DNA of 64,000 nt from assembly GCF_000972845.2 (NCBI RefSeq), contig NC_040028.1:7865198-7929197 (forward strand). Direction: 5' to 3'. Each line of letters starts with the position of its first letter. The stretch's first letter is position 1. A model generated the notes under the pieces. That model was not told the DNA's origin and made no database searches. It saw only the letters and a list, made by a program, of their open reading frames with translations. Origin of the DNA: Larimichthys crocea (lineage: Eukaryota > Chordata > Actinopteri > Sciaenidae). Positions 12,643 to 25,930 of this stretch are shown piece after piece. A program made the translations under genes and the position numbers.

Positions 12643-13727
12643 CTGCAACCAAGAAAAGACACACGGAGAGGGTATTTTCATTAAAACCAGATGCTTTAGG
12701 GGGAAAAAAATGATGATTTAAATTGCAGCTATCTGGCAGTTTGCAATCAAGCACAATTCAAGGCCATTCACTTAACCTCCATGATTGCTTTATTCATGAA
12801 CTGAGGAAGAAAGGAAGAAAGGAACACAAAGTAATCAAACCACTAGCGGACATCAATATAAAAAAGTATAAGGTTAGTTTCATGGTCACAAAGGAGTAGG
12901 GATTTTGATCTGAAAACTGATCAATGTCTGAGGCTATGTAAGATATATCCAGCTTTCTAACCACAGCTGCTGTTCAGTCAGTCAGCATTGTTATCACTTT
13001 GCTGAACTGCAGATAATTTTGTGAATCCTGCACAAGAGAAATAACTATTTTTTAATTTCAATGATTAGTCAGTTTAATCTCAATCAGGCTCCCTCTTCAA
13101 CAGTGAACGTATCTTATTATAAAGATTCAAACTTGAACATGGAAGATTTTTATAGCTGTTCTGAACAAATAACAAACTATTGATTTTCATTCAAAATAAC
13201 CCTAACCAACCAAGGACATGTCTGGTATTTTGCTGTAGTCTGACTCTTTGTTTGCAGTACACTGAGGATTTAACTTAATGTGCATTAGTATTGCTGGCTG
13301 GAATACAATCAGGGCCTGTCTTGAAAGAAATTTCAGCAGTAAAAGAATTTCTGTCAGCAAAGAAACATTTGTTGAGTTATTCTTAGTGTAAGGAACAAAA
13401 TTTCAACACCAGAGTAAAACACAATTTTCTTTTTATATGTTGATAGCTTTAGTAGCTGCTAACAACATTACAGTTCAAAAGGGCCAATTGGCAAACATTT
13501 TTAATTAGTGCTTAATTAGGGCACGGAAGTTCGAAAACAGGTTAAGTGGTCAGTTAAACTGAACTGTATCACATCTCTTCTTTGGTTCCATTTTATAACT
13601 CTGAAACATGTACAACATGTACACATTGGGGACAAAAATCATAAGAACATTATGATCCATCATACTGATAATTGAAGTTTCAAGCCATGCTTGGTTTCAA
13701 ATAACTAAAACTAACTAAGTTAAAGAG

Positions 13728-13936
13728 TTAAAGGTCCAGTGTTAATATTTAGGGGGCGCTACAGGCAGAATGTCATGTGGCTTAGCTATAAACCTATAAC
13801 TAACACTAGACAAGAACGTTTGCAGCCACGGTGGGTTTTCCTACAAGCTAAGAAGGGGAGAGTGAGGTGAAGGGTATTTAGTTGGTTGCAATCTGCAACG
13901 TCATTGCTAAATGCCACTAAATCCTGCACAACCCTG
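13728..13936. repeat. Dispersed percomorph repeat, internally deleted
   Basis: The left end (TTAAAGGTCCAGTGTTAATA, then TTTAGGGGGC) and right end (GGTTGCAATCTGCAAC, then GCCACTAAATCCTGCACA) match from memory the two ends of a high-copy non-autonomous repeat in spiny-rayed fishes. The usual middle portion is largely missing. No coding capacity. Family name not assigned. Confidence 0.55.
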
Positions 13937-16900
13937 TTTTCCCTCCTCATAAAAATGCTCAGTCCAATAAATTTTACATGCAGTTAAGTTGTGAAAGAGA
14001 GTGGCAACTTCATTTTCAGGCATTCACTCTCTGAGTGATTCCTGCTGCGTGAAATAGAAGCGCACTTGGCAGTCACTGTCAGCAACAACAAAGTGCATGT
14101 GGCAAAAACACAGTCATTTTCCAACTCTGACAAACAGAGGTACTCTGTGGTCAGAGAGGGAAGAAAATCGCTGATATGTTGCTTCTTTTTTCCAATATGA
14201 AACCTTGCATTAACATCACATTGTTGCTAAAAATGTAATACTTACACGAATGCAGGCTGACCACAACCTCTAGGGAGGGAGCTGCAAACTTTTCACAGCC
14301 ACTTTCAAGTGTACCGATGATGTGAAACTCAAAAACAGCTAGATTTTCTGTTATGGGCTAGCTTGAGATATTTCAGCCGATACTCCTCTTGACAAGAAAA
14401 GAAAGCCGACTGGTTTATTTATTCATGTGGGGCAAAAGCTGTGTTAAATATAATTGACGGATAGAAGAGGATGTCATAGTGCATTTGTTAGCACTGTTGC
14501 CTTGCAGCAAGAAGGTTCAAATAAACAGGCTGGCTGTGTGGAGTTTGGTGTGTATAAATAGCTATTAGACTGTTCCTACACATATTACACAATTCACTTC
14601 CTTCTGCTGTAAAAGATACAGCACAGACCGATGTTCAGTCTCTTTAAAACAGCTGTCATCAGGAACATACTGTAGCTGAACATATTTTGGTTAACAAGAT
14701 GCTGATTTATTAATTGAGAATACATTTGGAAATTAAAACTTCACAGAGAGTTGGTTGTCATGTATGCAACCGCCTACTGCACTGTTTTCTTTTTAGTTGT
14801 TTCTTTTATTGAATGGATTTGTCTCACAGACAGCATGTTTTGTTTTAATCCACTTTCATGATTTTAATATACATTCTTAAATCTACAGTATGATTAGGTG
14901 ATCCACGTTGTGTTAATGTCTGCAGGATCAGAATAAATAGATTTTTTTTAACTGCTAAATTAATTTGTGATACATATAAACTCAATCCAAAAGTGGATTT
15001 GTGCCCTGTTAATTTAGTTTTTGACCTTTTGTCCTAATTTTCAAAGAAACAGACAAATCAAAGAAAAATGAAATCAATCTGCTGATACGACGTGGTTATC
15101 TACATCGCGTCACGTTCACTTCTCATCCAGTTATTTTTCCACATGCTATGAAAAGGATAATTTGATTCATTTCTTCTAATTGGAATTAAATTGATGTAAT
15201 AATGAGATCCTACTGCTTCCTAAATTGCTTTCCAATGACAACTCGCTGAAACTGTTTGCCTTTTCGTGCCAGAGAAACCTGTTGTTAACACTTTGTTCCC
15301 TGTCCAATCAACGGCATGACAACGCTGCCTTGGAGCTGTTGCTTTAGGGGGGGAATATTTCAAACTGCTGAATTGTTTCATAGTTCATCGAAGCACATCA
15401 TTGAGTTTATTCATCTCGCCTTTGCAATGTTAATGAGGACTTACAGTGTAACTAACACAATTATATTAATATGATCTTTTTGTCAACTGAACACATCAGT
15501 GACAAAGCTCAAAGGCTAACAAATCATCATTAAATGTTATTACTATGATTCAAAAATATATTTTTTTTACAGTGGTAAAGAGATTTATTATTCATCCATT
15601 AGTTTAATTTCAGGAACTAGGACACGCAAAAAGGTGCAGTAACGAAAACATGATTTTTTTGTCTGACACAGTGTGAAACACATTGAGGCTATTCCAGGAG
15701 ACGGATATGTTGCATTTGGTGCAGACTGATAAATACTGTCACAACAATTATTTCCCCCCTTTTATCTTCAGTCACACCACAGCTGAATGTGTACAAGTTC
15801 AGACATATTCACTCAGAAGACATAACAACTAACAACGTGTTCTTACACTGATACTATGCTGCATAGTTGTTACATTCCGCAGAGGTGCACTGCTATGGGC
15901 AGCACTGTCAATGACAGGAGTACTGAATGCAGCAGACTAATAACTAATGAGCTTTGTGTGGAGAGAGCTTCATTAAGTGGTCATATCATAGACACCTGAA
16001 GGCAAAACACGTTTGGTTCCATTCACTTTCATAAACAAGAGGCCATTGGTAAATGAATACTGGCTATTTAATATTTGATTTGAATAAGTAAAACAGGCCA
16101 AATAAATAAAAAAATAGAAACACATGCCCAAACTGAAGCAGGTATGTTCATGAACTTTTACCATTAAATGTAAACATCAGATTCTTGCTATTATATGTGT
16201 TATTGTACACACTGCATATTTCTATTTCATTATTTTGTACTTAAGCACGCAGGCTGCAGTACATTGTATTAAACTGAACTAATGTGAATTTTGCCTCATT
16301 TTGAACTGATAGTTTGTGCTCTGGCTTAACATGATGTGAACTGTCAGACTATTTGTTTACAACCTCAAAGACCCTTTGAACAAGAGAGACATGTTTCTGT
16401 CAGAGGAGAGGAGAGTGGGTTCACTCACAGCTATGAAAACATTTTAATTAGACACATTAGACGGAAGATGTCAGTCAAATATAATTTTGAAAAAGTATAG
16501 TCATGACCCCACTTTCAACATCCCTGCTCTGTAATGTGCTTAAAGAGATGTTCTCAATTAAAGCTGACGAGACCAAAAAAATAAATAAAAAAATCTGAAA
16601 TGGGTTACGCCCTAAAATAAACATTAAAGCTCTCCACAAAAATAAGATATGAGTAGCAATTCGCATCTGAGCTTAAAGACCTTTAGTGTAAACCCTGAGG
16701 AGCCACATGCGCTTCTCTTGTGGTCACTGATGGCACTCTTTCCCCAATAACCACTCCTTTCATCAGCATGACCACCTTTGCTCAATGGTGGTGTTTTCAC
16801 AGCGTGCCAGGATACGTGTGCGTGATTTATGGAGGTTTGATTGGGAGGGATTCTGCAGCCAGAGGAGCCAGCTAACACAAGCACTAGTTCATCTCCAAAG

Positions 16901-17015
16901 CTCTGAATAATCACTCTCACGATCTGTCAGCATCAGCATCTGTCAGCCCCTCAGGAGGAACCAGTCACCCACAGCTCCTTCATTTCTGTCACACTCACAC
17001 ACCTTGCTTGCACCT

Positions 17016-17042
17016 CCAGGGGGGGGCTCTGGTACCCCCTGG
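17016..17042. repeat. Short G/C-rich inverted repeat
   Basis: CCAGGGGG (17016-17023) and CCCCCTGG (17035-17042) form 8-bp arms around 11 bases in an otherwise AT-rich intron. No function assigned. Confidence 0.5.
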
Positions 17043-20000
17043 GGGTCCTAGCTATATTTACTATTCCATTTGCGTCCGATATTAGAAAAAAACAACAACA
17101 ACAAAAAAGGACGTTGTAAGAGGCTAAGCATTGTTCACTACAATGCATGAAAAGACAGAAATTAAATGTAGCCAGTGTAGCATGACTGAATATGTATCCT
17201 CTTTTTCAACTCCTAAGTTGGACAAACGATAGCAAAGCTGCACAACAATAACAAGAAACACAACAAAAGCAATCTCCAGCGTGCTCCGAAACCAGACAGA
17301 CAGACAAAGAAGCAAACTGCAAAGCAGTAAACTGTCGTTTAAACAGCAGCGAGCAGTGCTCCATCTCGAGAAAACTGTGATCACAACTGTTAAATCTTTT
17401 TGCCTCTCTGGAGCCTTTAATTACATTTGGTAAAAACATCATTGAGTCAGGTCAGTGAAGTCTTACAGGGTTTTCTTGGCACTGAACTTCCCAACCTTAT
17501 GCCACCATTTTGGGATTGTTAATGTGCACACTGCACAACTTATACAAGGAAACAGCTGGATTTTACATGTCATGCCATGCAGTGTTTCACAAGAAACAGA
17601 TGTCTTTATGAGCATTTACTGATCATATCGATCTGTTTCTATCTACTGAACTGTCCTCTGAACACTTTATTTAGTTGTGTAAAAACAATCAATTGACTTC
17701 TCTGTTAAACACTTAAACCTGAACAGAGGATCAGAACCACACTTTTAACTACAAGTTTATTGATGTGAGATTCATTGGTGATTTACTACAGTGACACACT
17801 GAGAGCACATAATACACTATCTTTTTGCTTTTTGTGCATTTTCCTCACAAACATCTGCTGACTTTACTCACCATCCATTTTCAACTTCTCTGCCTGAGTT
17901 AAGTTTGACTGTTTAGATACAGGCATCTTTTGTCACTACACTTTTTAATTAAATGATACCTATGCCACTGAGTCTCATTATGCACAGAGCCGTCCCCCAT
18001 GCCACACTTCCATCAGTTGTAATTTATGAGCAGCGAGGTGCATCCTCAATTACAACATTCATATATGCAGAAATTCATCAGATTATCATCAGCCAGTCAA
18101 TCCATCTCCAGAAGGCCTGAATCAGCTCATCTTAGCCAAGTGTTTATGTAGCAGGTTAGAAGAGAATTTGTGAGCAAAAGGAGTTTTAAAAAAAAACATT
18201 GCCAGAGGACAATTCACAAGCAAATTAAGTGACAAAAAAAAAAACACTCATCACCTACGGCTAAAACTAATGTGTTATAGTAAGAAGAATGAGCATCTAC
18301 TATGAGAAGTTTGACCTCCCTGCTTGAATATAAATTATACATTTCCATAAATGCTCAATAAGTGAATGCATTATAGTATTTGTGTTTTGGCTTAACAATG
18401 AGATACTTATTACAGCTTGCATTATCCAGAGGCAAAGCTTCAAATGCAGCTTCAATAACCCACGCTAATGAATTACGTACCCTTGGGCTGCAATACTATA
18501 CGCATGGCCCCAATGGGCTTTTGTTATAATTTAGCATTCAGTCCTACAGCACCAGTGCCAGACCTACTTGAATGCCTAATCACTAACTGAATGGCCAGCA
18601 GTATAAACAAGACAACACTAACACATGTTGTGCCCATTGAGTGATGTAATCCCCATTTGGGCCAATCAGTAACTCAGCCAAACAATGTCATTTTAAAATG
18701 TTGCAGTGAGACTCATTTCCTTCCATTAATGAAAATCGGATTAGTGGCGATATATAAACGGACACACAAAAAACTGATCCAGAGTCTGTGGCCAGATTTC
18801 ACCAGTTGTAACGGTTCAAAGAGCCATCCTCATGTTCTGTAAAAACCATACAAGCTGCTCTGTTCTGACTGATCTCAAATCAATACTGCAGTAGATCATG
18901 AAGAGGATCATTTTAATACCAGCATGAAGACTTCTAAGTGAATAATCAATCATCATCAGTATTAGCATGATTCAGAGAGTTATCACAGCGTGGGTAAGGA
19001 CAGTGTTTAAATTGCACAGCTAGAACACTGGAAGGTGAACTCACAAGTAATAACATAAGGTCATGAGGACACAATGCCTTTTCTGATATATTAAATCAAT
19101 AAGTTAAATACATACATAAATGAATAAAATAAGTGATAATAGTTGTATGATAACAAACACAAGTACAACATCAATAGGAATAAGAAATATTGTTTGGCAA
19201 ACTAACTACTAACTACTCTCTGTTTTCTGGGGATTTGTTCCCCCCTCAGCCACAGCAAAACAAACAACACAGCGCCGTGACAAGCTGCATGAATATACCA
19301 ATGAAAAGTGTAATTCTGATCCATATTTATAAGCAACCATAAGAGCATAATTTAATATAAGCACACCACACGTTCATAATATAATGAATGCAAGGTAAAC
19401 AAAGACACGACACAGATATATGGTCTTTCTGTGTCACATCACGAGTATTGTTGCTCAGTTGATTTGAGGTGATTTGTTGCTCAGGGGAAGTTTGAGGTTA
19501 TTTTTGAGTGCTTGTTGTGTGCTTACAAAGACGCCAACATCAATTTCAGACAAGACTACAAAAATAAATCCTAAAAATAGGACTGCAGGATTTAATACAA
19601 TCAAGTTATGTCCAACGACACTTTCTCTGTTTAGATATTTAAGCAAAACTGTGAGATTAATAGACGTTTTTACTCAGTTTTGGGGCTACAGTGCTATGTT
19701 AAAGCATACCCGCCTTCAGCTGAGGTGAAACTTCTGCTCACTGGTAGCTCGGAAAATGCTTCATCTGTATATATGAGTGCATATGAACAGATGAAGAATA
19801 AGCATGCATTTCTTATTTTCTTCTTTGTCTGATATATACTTTTTTACGGATCATTGCTTAAGTCACATTTGTCTTTGTTTCTACTCCGTATATGCTAACC
19901 TGCCCACAGCGGTGGGCTGTCAGAGAGTTTCAAATGGGCGCTGCTGAAAACATAGGCTCCTTTCTGGTAAGTCAAGACAAGGTGGGTGGATAAATAATTT

Positions 20001-21990
20001 AAAAACAGCTGGCATGGGCACTTTTTTCCTGGGTTTCCATTTCTTCATGATTAAGATCTTGGAATGAGTCATTACAGGTTACCCACTGAATGGATTTAGT
20101 GGAAAATCAATATTTTTGCAGATTTACTTGTCGTTTCAATATACCTTTATACAACATCTTGCTTTAAAATTGAATTGATGATATCTGAGGGCATGGTAAC
20201 ACTGTTAGACATGGCTTCGCTGCTTTAATTAGCTGCTTAAACAACATAGTTACATTGGCAACTTATTCAAAACATGTCTAATTTCTCCTGCTGTCCCATT
20301 CCAGTGACATTTCTTTTTTTTTCCTACTAGTGATCGTGGCACGTCTTGCTGACTTGCTAAATATGCTTATGGTCAAATCGAGACAGGGCTTCTGCTTGAA
20401 ATCAATGTTTTGCTGTTCTATTAACTGGCCTTGGGAGACCTGGTAGTTCATCTACAAAGCAGATATTGTATTTCTTCTAAGATTCCGTTTATACATATAG
20501 ATCTCACTTTGATTTTACCCTAGAAAAAACCCTCCAGGGGTTTCCCTGAGGATCAATGTGTTTACACTTATAAATGCCACAGTACTTTAGTCTGTATCAC
20601 TTTAAGACATAAAGACTAGAGCCAGAGGTGTGCTATACCTCTGCGGTGATCAGAATCTTTTTCTGTGTAATTGCTTGTCTCATGTGGTCTCCTCAAGTCT
20701 CTGCACCAGACTGTGTAGAGGTGACAAGTAATTGGATAGGATGTCATTCACTCCTCTGTCTCACTGTCTTCTGCTGACCTGGGATTTCGCTCCCGTAAGC
20801 ACAGGAGCAGAACTAATGGCCATATCTACAGGCAGCAACCTGAGGAAAGACCCTGGTGTTTTGATAATGTGGGCGACAAGGGCCATGGCAGGACAGAGAT
20901 AAAGTGACAATTGTATGTCTGGCAATGCGGCACTGCCTGTATATTTGCTGATTATTATGTAACAGAAAAAAGAAAAAGAAAAAGTTCAGTAGTGCAATTC
21001 TGGGAATTGTTGAGGAGTCCTTTTCCATGGCAATCTGTCGATAAATATTTTATCCACTGGAAACCAGCAAAAGAATCAATAAAAAGTACTTATTTATTTA
21101 TTTACAAAATATGATATTTTTTAATAAACTGCAGTAATGCACTTAATTTAAGAACGCAGGGGAGTTTGTCTTGGTGAAATCATGCGGAATGTATTGGTTG
21201 GTTTGGGAATAGCTGCAGAAAAAGCAGCAAATAAACTCATTGCATACTGGGCTATGAAGCAGTTTCCCATATGTGTTTGCGGGGAGCCTCGACAAGGTTT
21301 CCTTCATGGTTGAACATCTGCTAAAACTTAATTTAAGCAGTGATTACTGATGCACCCCAGAGGTCTTCCTTGAGTTGCTCTCAGATTGAACAGCGATTCC
21401 CAAAGTGCTGATCTCTTTCTGCTCAAGTATGAGGTGAGAGCACTTCAAACTGACGCAGGCAGCTTTCATCTTGCAGAACAATGTAAACTATGTCGAGCAA
21501 GTGCTCATACCTAACCAGAAAAAATGGTTTGTCAGTTAAAACATCCCACATCAGCATGCTCTTATCTCTTTCCTCGATTACATATTTAAGTTTAGACATA
21601 CTACCTGGAAAGACTGATTGTAATGTGAATGGGGTCACTCAGTAGTGACGAACCTACAGAGTATACATTGCTGCAGATTTCCTTTAGCTCTATGGAGCCT
21701 TGCATCCCCTTTTTAGCAGTCTTACTGTTTGGTACAGTTCAGCTTTCTCATCAACCATTTGCAGCAGCTGCAGCAGCTATTTCGAGCAAAAATGCTCTGA
21801 TAAGCCCACTGTGTGCTACAGTACCTGCTCAAAACAAAATGGCAAGCAGAAAAAAACAATATAATTTACATGCAGTGCATAGCTGATAAGGAGCATTTTG
21901 TTTCTTTCAAGAGTTGGTGGAAACAAAACAGAACTACAAATGGTTTCTAACGTTTCTATTTGTATGCTAGATGTGCAGAAAAACGAAAAG

Positions 21991-22434
21991 TCCATCCATC
22001 CATCTTCCATAACTGCTTATCCTTATCAGGGTTATGGCGGCTGGTGCCGATTCCAGCTGACATTGGGTGAGAGGTGGGGTACACCCTGGACAAGTCACCA
22101 GTTCATCAACGGGCTGACACATACAGACAAACAACAACTATTCACACTTGCATTCACACCTATGGGCAATTTTAGTCACCAATTTTTTTTAGCTTTATTT
22201 GACAGAGACACCTTGAAGAGTGACAGGAAACGTGGGGAGAGAGAAAGATGGGGAATGACATGCGTGAAAGAGCCACAGGTCGGATTCGAAGCCTGCGCCG
22301 CTGCGGCAAGGACCAAGCTTTTATAAATGGGTCGGATCTCTAACAACCGAAACGACACCCATTCAGCTGGGTTTTGAGCCAGAAACCATGCTGTGAGGCA
22401 ACAGTGCTAATTACTGCACCATCAGGGCTCCCCC
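21991..22434 (+). repeat. Dispersed fish repeat interrupted by a SINE
   Basis: The left part (CCATCCATCTTCCATAACTG through CTGACATTGGGTGAGAGGTG, GGGTACACCCTGGACAAGTC and CACACCTATGGGCAATTTT, ending about 22182) and the right part (GAGCCAGAAACCATGCTGTG, then AGGCAACAGTGCTAATTACT and GCACCA, 22361-22434) are the two ends of one very common fish interspersed repeat. Between them lies a minus-strand SINE (22183-22360), and the usual internal block is absent. The 142-residue open frame 21898-22326 is a composite of these repeats and not a gene. Confidence 0.7.
22183..22360 (-). mobile_element. tRNA-derived SINE, copy 1 (nested, degenerate)
   Basis: Read on the minus strand it begins near 22360 with GGGTGTCGTTTCGGTTGTTA, an eroded A-box region, has a B-box-like GCTTCGAATCC (22282-22292), and continues into CTGTGGCTCTTTCACGCATG, CATTCCCCATCTTTCTCTC and TTTCCTGTCACTC, ending in an A/T-rich tail near 22183. 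The same order is found in the copy at 34441-34647, so they are one family. It sits inside an older dispersed repeat. No clear target-site duplication was seen. Confidence 0.7.
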
Positions 22435-22829
22435 AAAAAGTTCATGTTTGTTACATATAATCACATAGGTCCAATTACAGTAAAATGTCAAATTTCAGTT
22501 CACAGCTTGTTCTGCTTTAAGGAACAATTGGCATTAGCATCACTATTTCAGGAGACCAGACTCCACAGGGCTCCACTGTCAAAGTCACCTTCATTTTTTC
22601 ACTATGTAAATATATGTTCTCTAAGTTGCCTTGTACCACAAATTGCTTGAAAATGGCATTCATTTTATTTCACAGTGTTTGCATTAGTATATAAAAAACA
22701 AAGACCCAAAGACCAAAAGATCATCAAAAAAAAAGTTCAGCATTCAATTTTTTTAAATACTTACTGTAAAATGTTACATCATGTCTTTGAACTCAACTCA
22801 AAAGGCCTTAATGAAATGGTTTCACAGCA

Positions 22830-23035
22830 GACAGTTTATAGCAGGAAACTCATGTGTTTTAATGATAGTTGCATTTCACTTCGGGGAAGTTGTGCCTATC
22901 CTAGTTCCAATGACAGTATGGCTAGTTCACTGTCACTCTTACAAGGACACTTTGACACTGGAACACATTGTTATTGTTACTGTTGAGTCCACCAGTGTTT
23001 CTTCTGACTTTGACAAATCAAAAAGTCTGCTGTAC
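22830..23035 (+). repeat. Divergent dispersed repeat, copy A
   Basis: Shares several blocks in the same order with 59815-59955: ACAGCAGACA, then TTTTAATGAT, GGGGAA, GTTATT, AGTCCAC, and CTTTGACAA-TCAAAA followed by CTGCTG. The open frames through it (22675-22986, 22781-23113) have no recognisable domain and are likely repeat-derived or chance. Confidence 0.45.
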
Positions 23036-25717
23036 AAACAGTTCAGTCTTCTCAACAATTTGAAAAGAACTCCAAAGCATGCTTTGTACTCTCTCTTGCA
23101 AAACAGTACTTGAACCTGTGTTCACAACATCTAGTTTCCTTTTTCTCTGTGTTTCTGTGTTTCTACCATGATTAGGAAGGGAGATGTATTGTTGTTGTCC
23201 CAGATTTTAATTGGCTATGCTCAATATTTTAGTTTGTGATTCATTTTAAGTAAAATTACTAAGGAAAGTGCTTGGTATACAGCATTTCTGTAAGGAATGA
23301 TTTTAAAACGTAAAACCTTGATCTGAAGTACTAATAGCTGAGTATTGATCTTCCCATCCCAACAAACATCTGCCTCACTGTCACTAAAAAAGGATGGCGA
23401 TTCATGAATACACCGCTGTCTTTGAAAGCGTCTTTGTTCACAGGGTGTTTTTATGTTCCAGATTTGTTTCACGGTGCAGACTTTAATCAGAGCAATTTGT
23501 TTTTCCCTTTAATCAACTACAAAATGGCCTGGTGCCGAGTTGAGGACCAATTCAATGAGGACCCCAAGCCAAGGGAGTTTCTCTGACACAAGAAGCGATT
23601 ACCTAAGTCAGGTAGCCTGCAGAGTGTAACCTGCAGAGGCTAAATACTTCACCTACCCTCCATCTGTCATTTCTGTTCCCTTTGTCCCTCAGTTATTAAT
23701 CAGATGCATGCTCATTTTATGGTCATCTGTGGGAGGTTAAATAAATTATGACTGGACAAAATAACATTTACATCTATATCACTGCTCATCCAAACCTTGC
23801 TAATTTCACCTAAATTTCACCACGTCACCTAAATCACATGTGATTAAAAAAGACTTTTCCCAATGCCAAAGACAGCAAACACATTCAGTGACAAGAAACG
23901 CAGCTTTTTTTTCTATTTTCACCTCATAGTGAAAGTACAATATAGAAATAATACAGTATTCTTTGAAATGTGAAATTGAAAAATCACTTAATATACTCTG
24001 TAGGGCTGCTGTGCGCTGTTGTACATTGAGCCCCACATGATCACCTCAACCAAAATACACAACAGTCTCTAGCCTCTAGTCCTTATCAGGGATCCAAACA
24101 AAGCCATCAGCTAAAGCCACAGTAGTTGTTATCAGAGTCCATTAGAGATGTGCAGACACCTCAGATTTCATTCCACTGGGAGACTTATTGGAAAGGACAG
24201 AAAACTAATGGATAGTTTGGATTGCTGATAGTTGGAGGTGTACCTTCCTTCATCTCCCTCAGATAACACGGAGGACACCATGGTGCGCAAATAAGCCAAC
24301 CTTGAATATATGGCAAGAATGATGAGAAGAAGGATGAATGATATTATTATTTTTGTTTGGTATGTTGCCTGGTTCAGTCCACCATTTTGCTCCTGAGTGA
24401 GATATCTTTTTTGAGAGATACTCAACTATTTGGATGGATTCAAATTTGTACATTATCATTAAAAATATGACTGTAATGACTGTGATTTTTAATGAATTTT
24501 AACTTGAAGTGTCTCATGGATGGTCTTGACTAGTTAACTAATGGTTGACTGATGGTGTTTATAATACATTATGACTACCTATAGTCAGCTACGCACAGAC
24601 CTCAACAATCAACAGTGCATGCATGCAGCATGTGTGCGTGTGACAGGGTTTGTAATGGGTGTAGCAGTTGCTGCATAGCGCTGTTCATGTTTTGTTAGAG
24701 CACCACGACTCACCGCTCTCATCCCACAGTGAAAATAATCACTTACTGTATGATGCATCATAAATTATTTTAAATGCATGAAAATGCATCACACTTTTAA
24801 AACATTACAGTGTGCACTTGACTTTACTTAACACATACAATGATAGCCTATGACACTTAATGGACTGTTACAGCATACTATAGTTCCTACTACAGTTGAT
24901 TGTCGAGGTGTGTGTATAGGTGAGTATAGGTAATTATAAGGAGTTATAAAACCCATCATTCCACCTCTAGTTTATACCTAGTCAGTATCATCCAGTATCC
25001 ATATAAATTATCTAAATATAGAAAATATCTTACAATTCTATTTCTATACAATTATGAGGGACATTTTGTTCAGACATTGATGTTCCCCACAGGGAGAAGT
25101 TGTGAAAGCTTAAATCCCTGCTTTTTTCTTCTAAATTATCCAGTACTTTACTTTTAACAAAAGTCCCTTCAGCCTAATCTATGTTCAAACACAGTGTTGG
25201 GTGTAGATCAGCCACATTTTGGCAGCACTTAGACTTCAATTCACAATCAGGGTAGAGTCAAGTGTTCCTGATAAAACTGGTGACTCAGAGTCACAAAAGA
25301 ACAGTCAGTCAGTCAGTTAACAGTTCATAGCTAAAAAAAGAAAAATGCATTATGTTGTGTATATACTGGTAATCAAGGTTTGTTTCTAACCCAAGCTATC
25401 AAATCCAATCATTCACCTGTCACACTGATGCAACCATATGTATTGTCTTGACTGATCTGTTGTCAGAGATCTCGGCATTGTCTTCTTCATTCTTGAACAC
25501 ACACAGAATACGAAAGGTGGTTATGTAAGTGTGGGCTCACATCGGGGAGAAGCGTGGGTGTGATGCATGGATTTTAAATGACATTAAACCTGGTGCAGCC
25601 CACCCTAAAAAGCAGCTGTGTGGCTTGGATTTTGTGGCTCATAACTCAAAGCACAGACAAGGCATTCACAACTCGGAATACGAATTGAATATTCCCTCCT
25701 ATGCACTGTGCTAGCAG

Positions 25718-25930
25718 ATTATTAGGTACACCTGTAATAAAATGTAATACAATAGGCCTGCACTAAATCCTACCTTTACAAAGTATTTGTTGATATTGTT
25801 CCAGTGAGGTATGGATTCAGGTTTATGGTCATTTTGGAGGCTGTAGTTTGTGGTGCTGTTGGATTTTATTGTGTTAAAATACAACACTCACAACGCAAAA
25901 TGAGTTTGAAATGACTAGTAGTTACCTAAA
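25718..25930. repeat. Dispersed repeat end with TTATTAGGTACACCTG terminus
   Basis: The terminal-like sequence TTATTAGGTACACCTG (25719-25734) followed by TGTAATACAATAGGCCTGCA and CTAAATCCTACCTTTA is a familiar end of a high-copy fish interspersed element. Only one end is evident; the other is not located. No coding capacity. Confidence 0.5.

Noticed and set aside
12643..12754. N-terminal extension of the large minus-strand frame above 12642
   Set aside because: Sequence above 12642 is intron: a clean TTGCAG acceptor sits at the boundary and a phase-matched start exon exists at 44335-44511.
16624..16920. Minus-strand 98-residue frame upstream of thsd7b exon 2
   Set aside because: No cysteine/tryptophan TSP1 pattern, no phase-matched splice sites.
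21898..22326. 142-residue plus-strand open frame
   Set aside because: Runs through a dispersed repeat and an antisense SINE; composite of repeat sequence.
22675..23113. Two overlapping plus-strand frames of 103 and 110 residues
   Set aside because: No known motif, lie in a sequence shared with 59.8 kb, and lack splice or start context.
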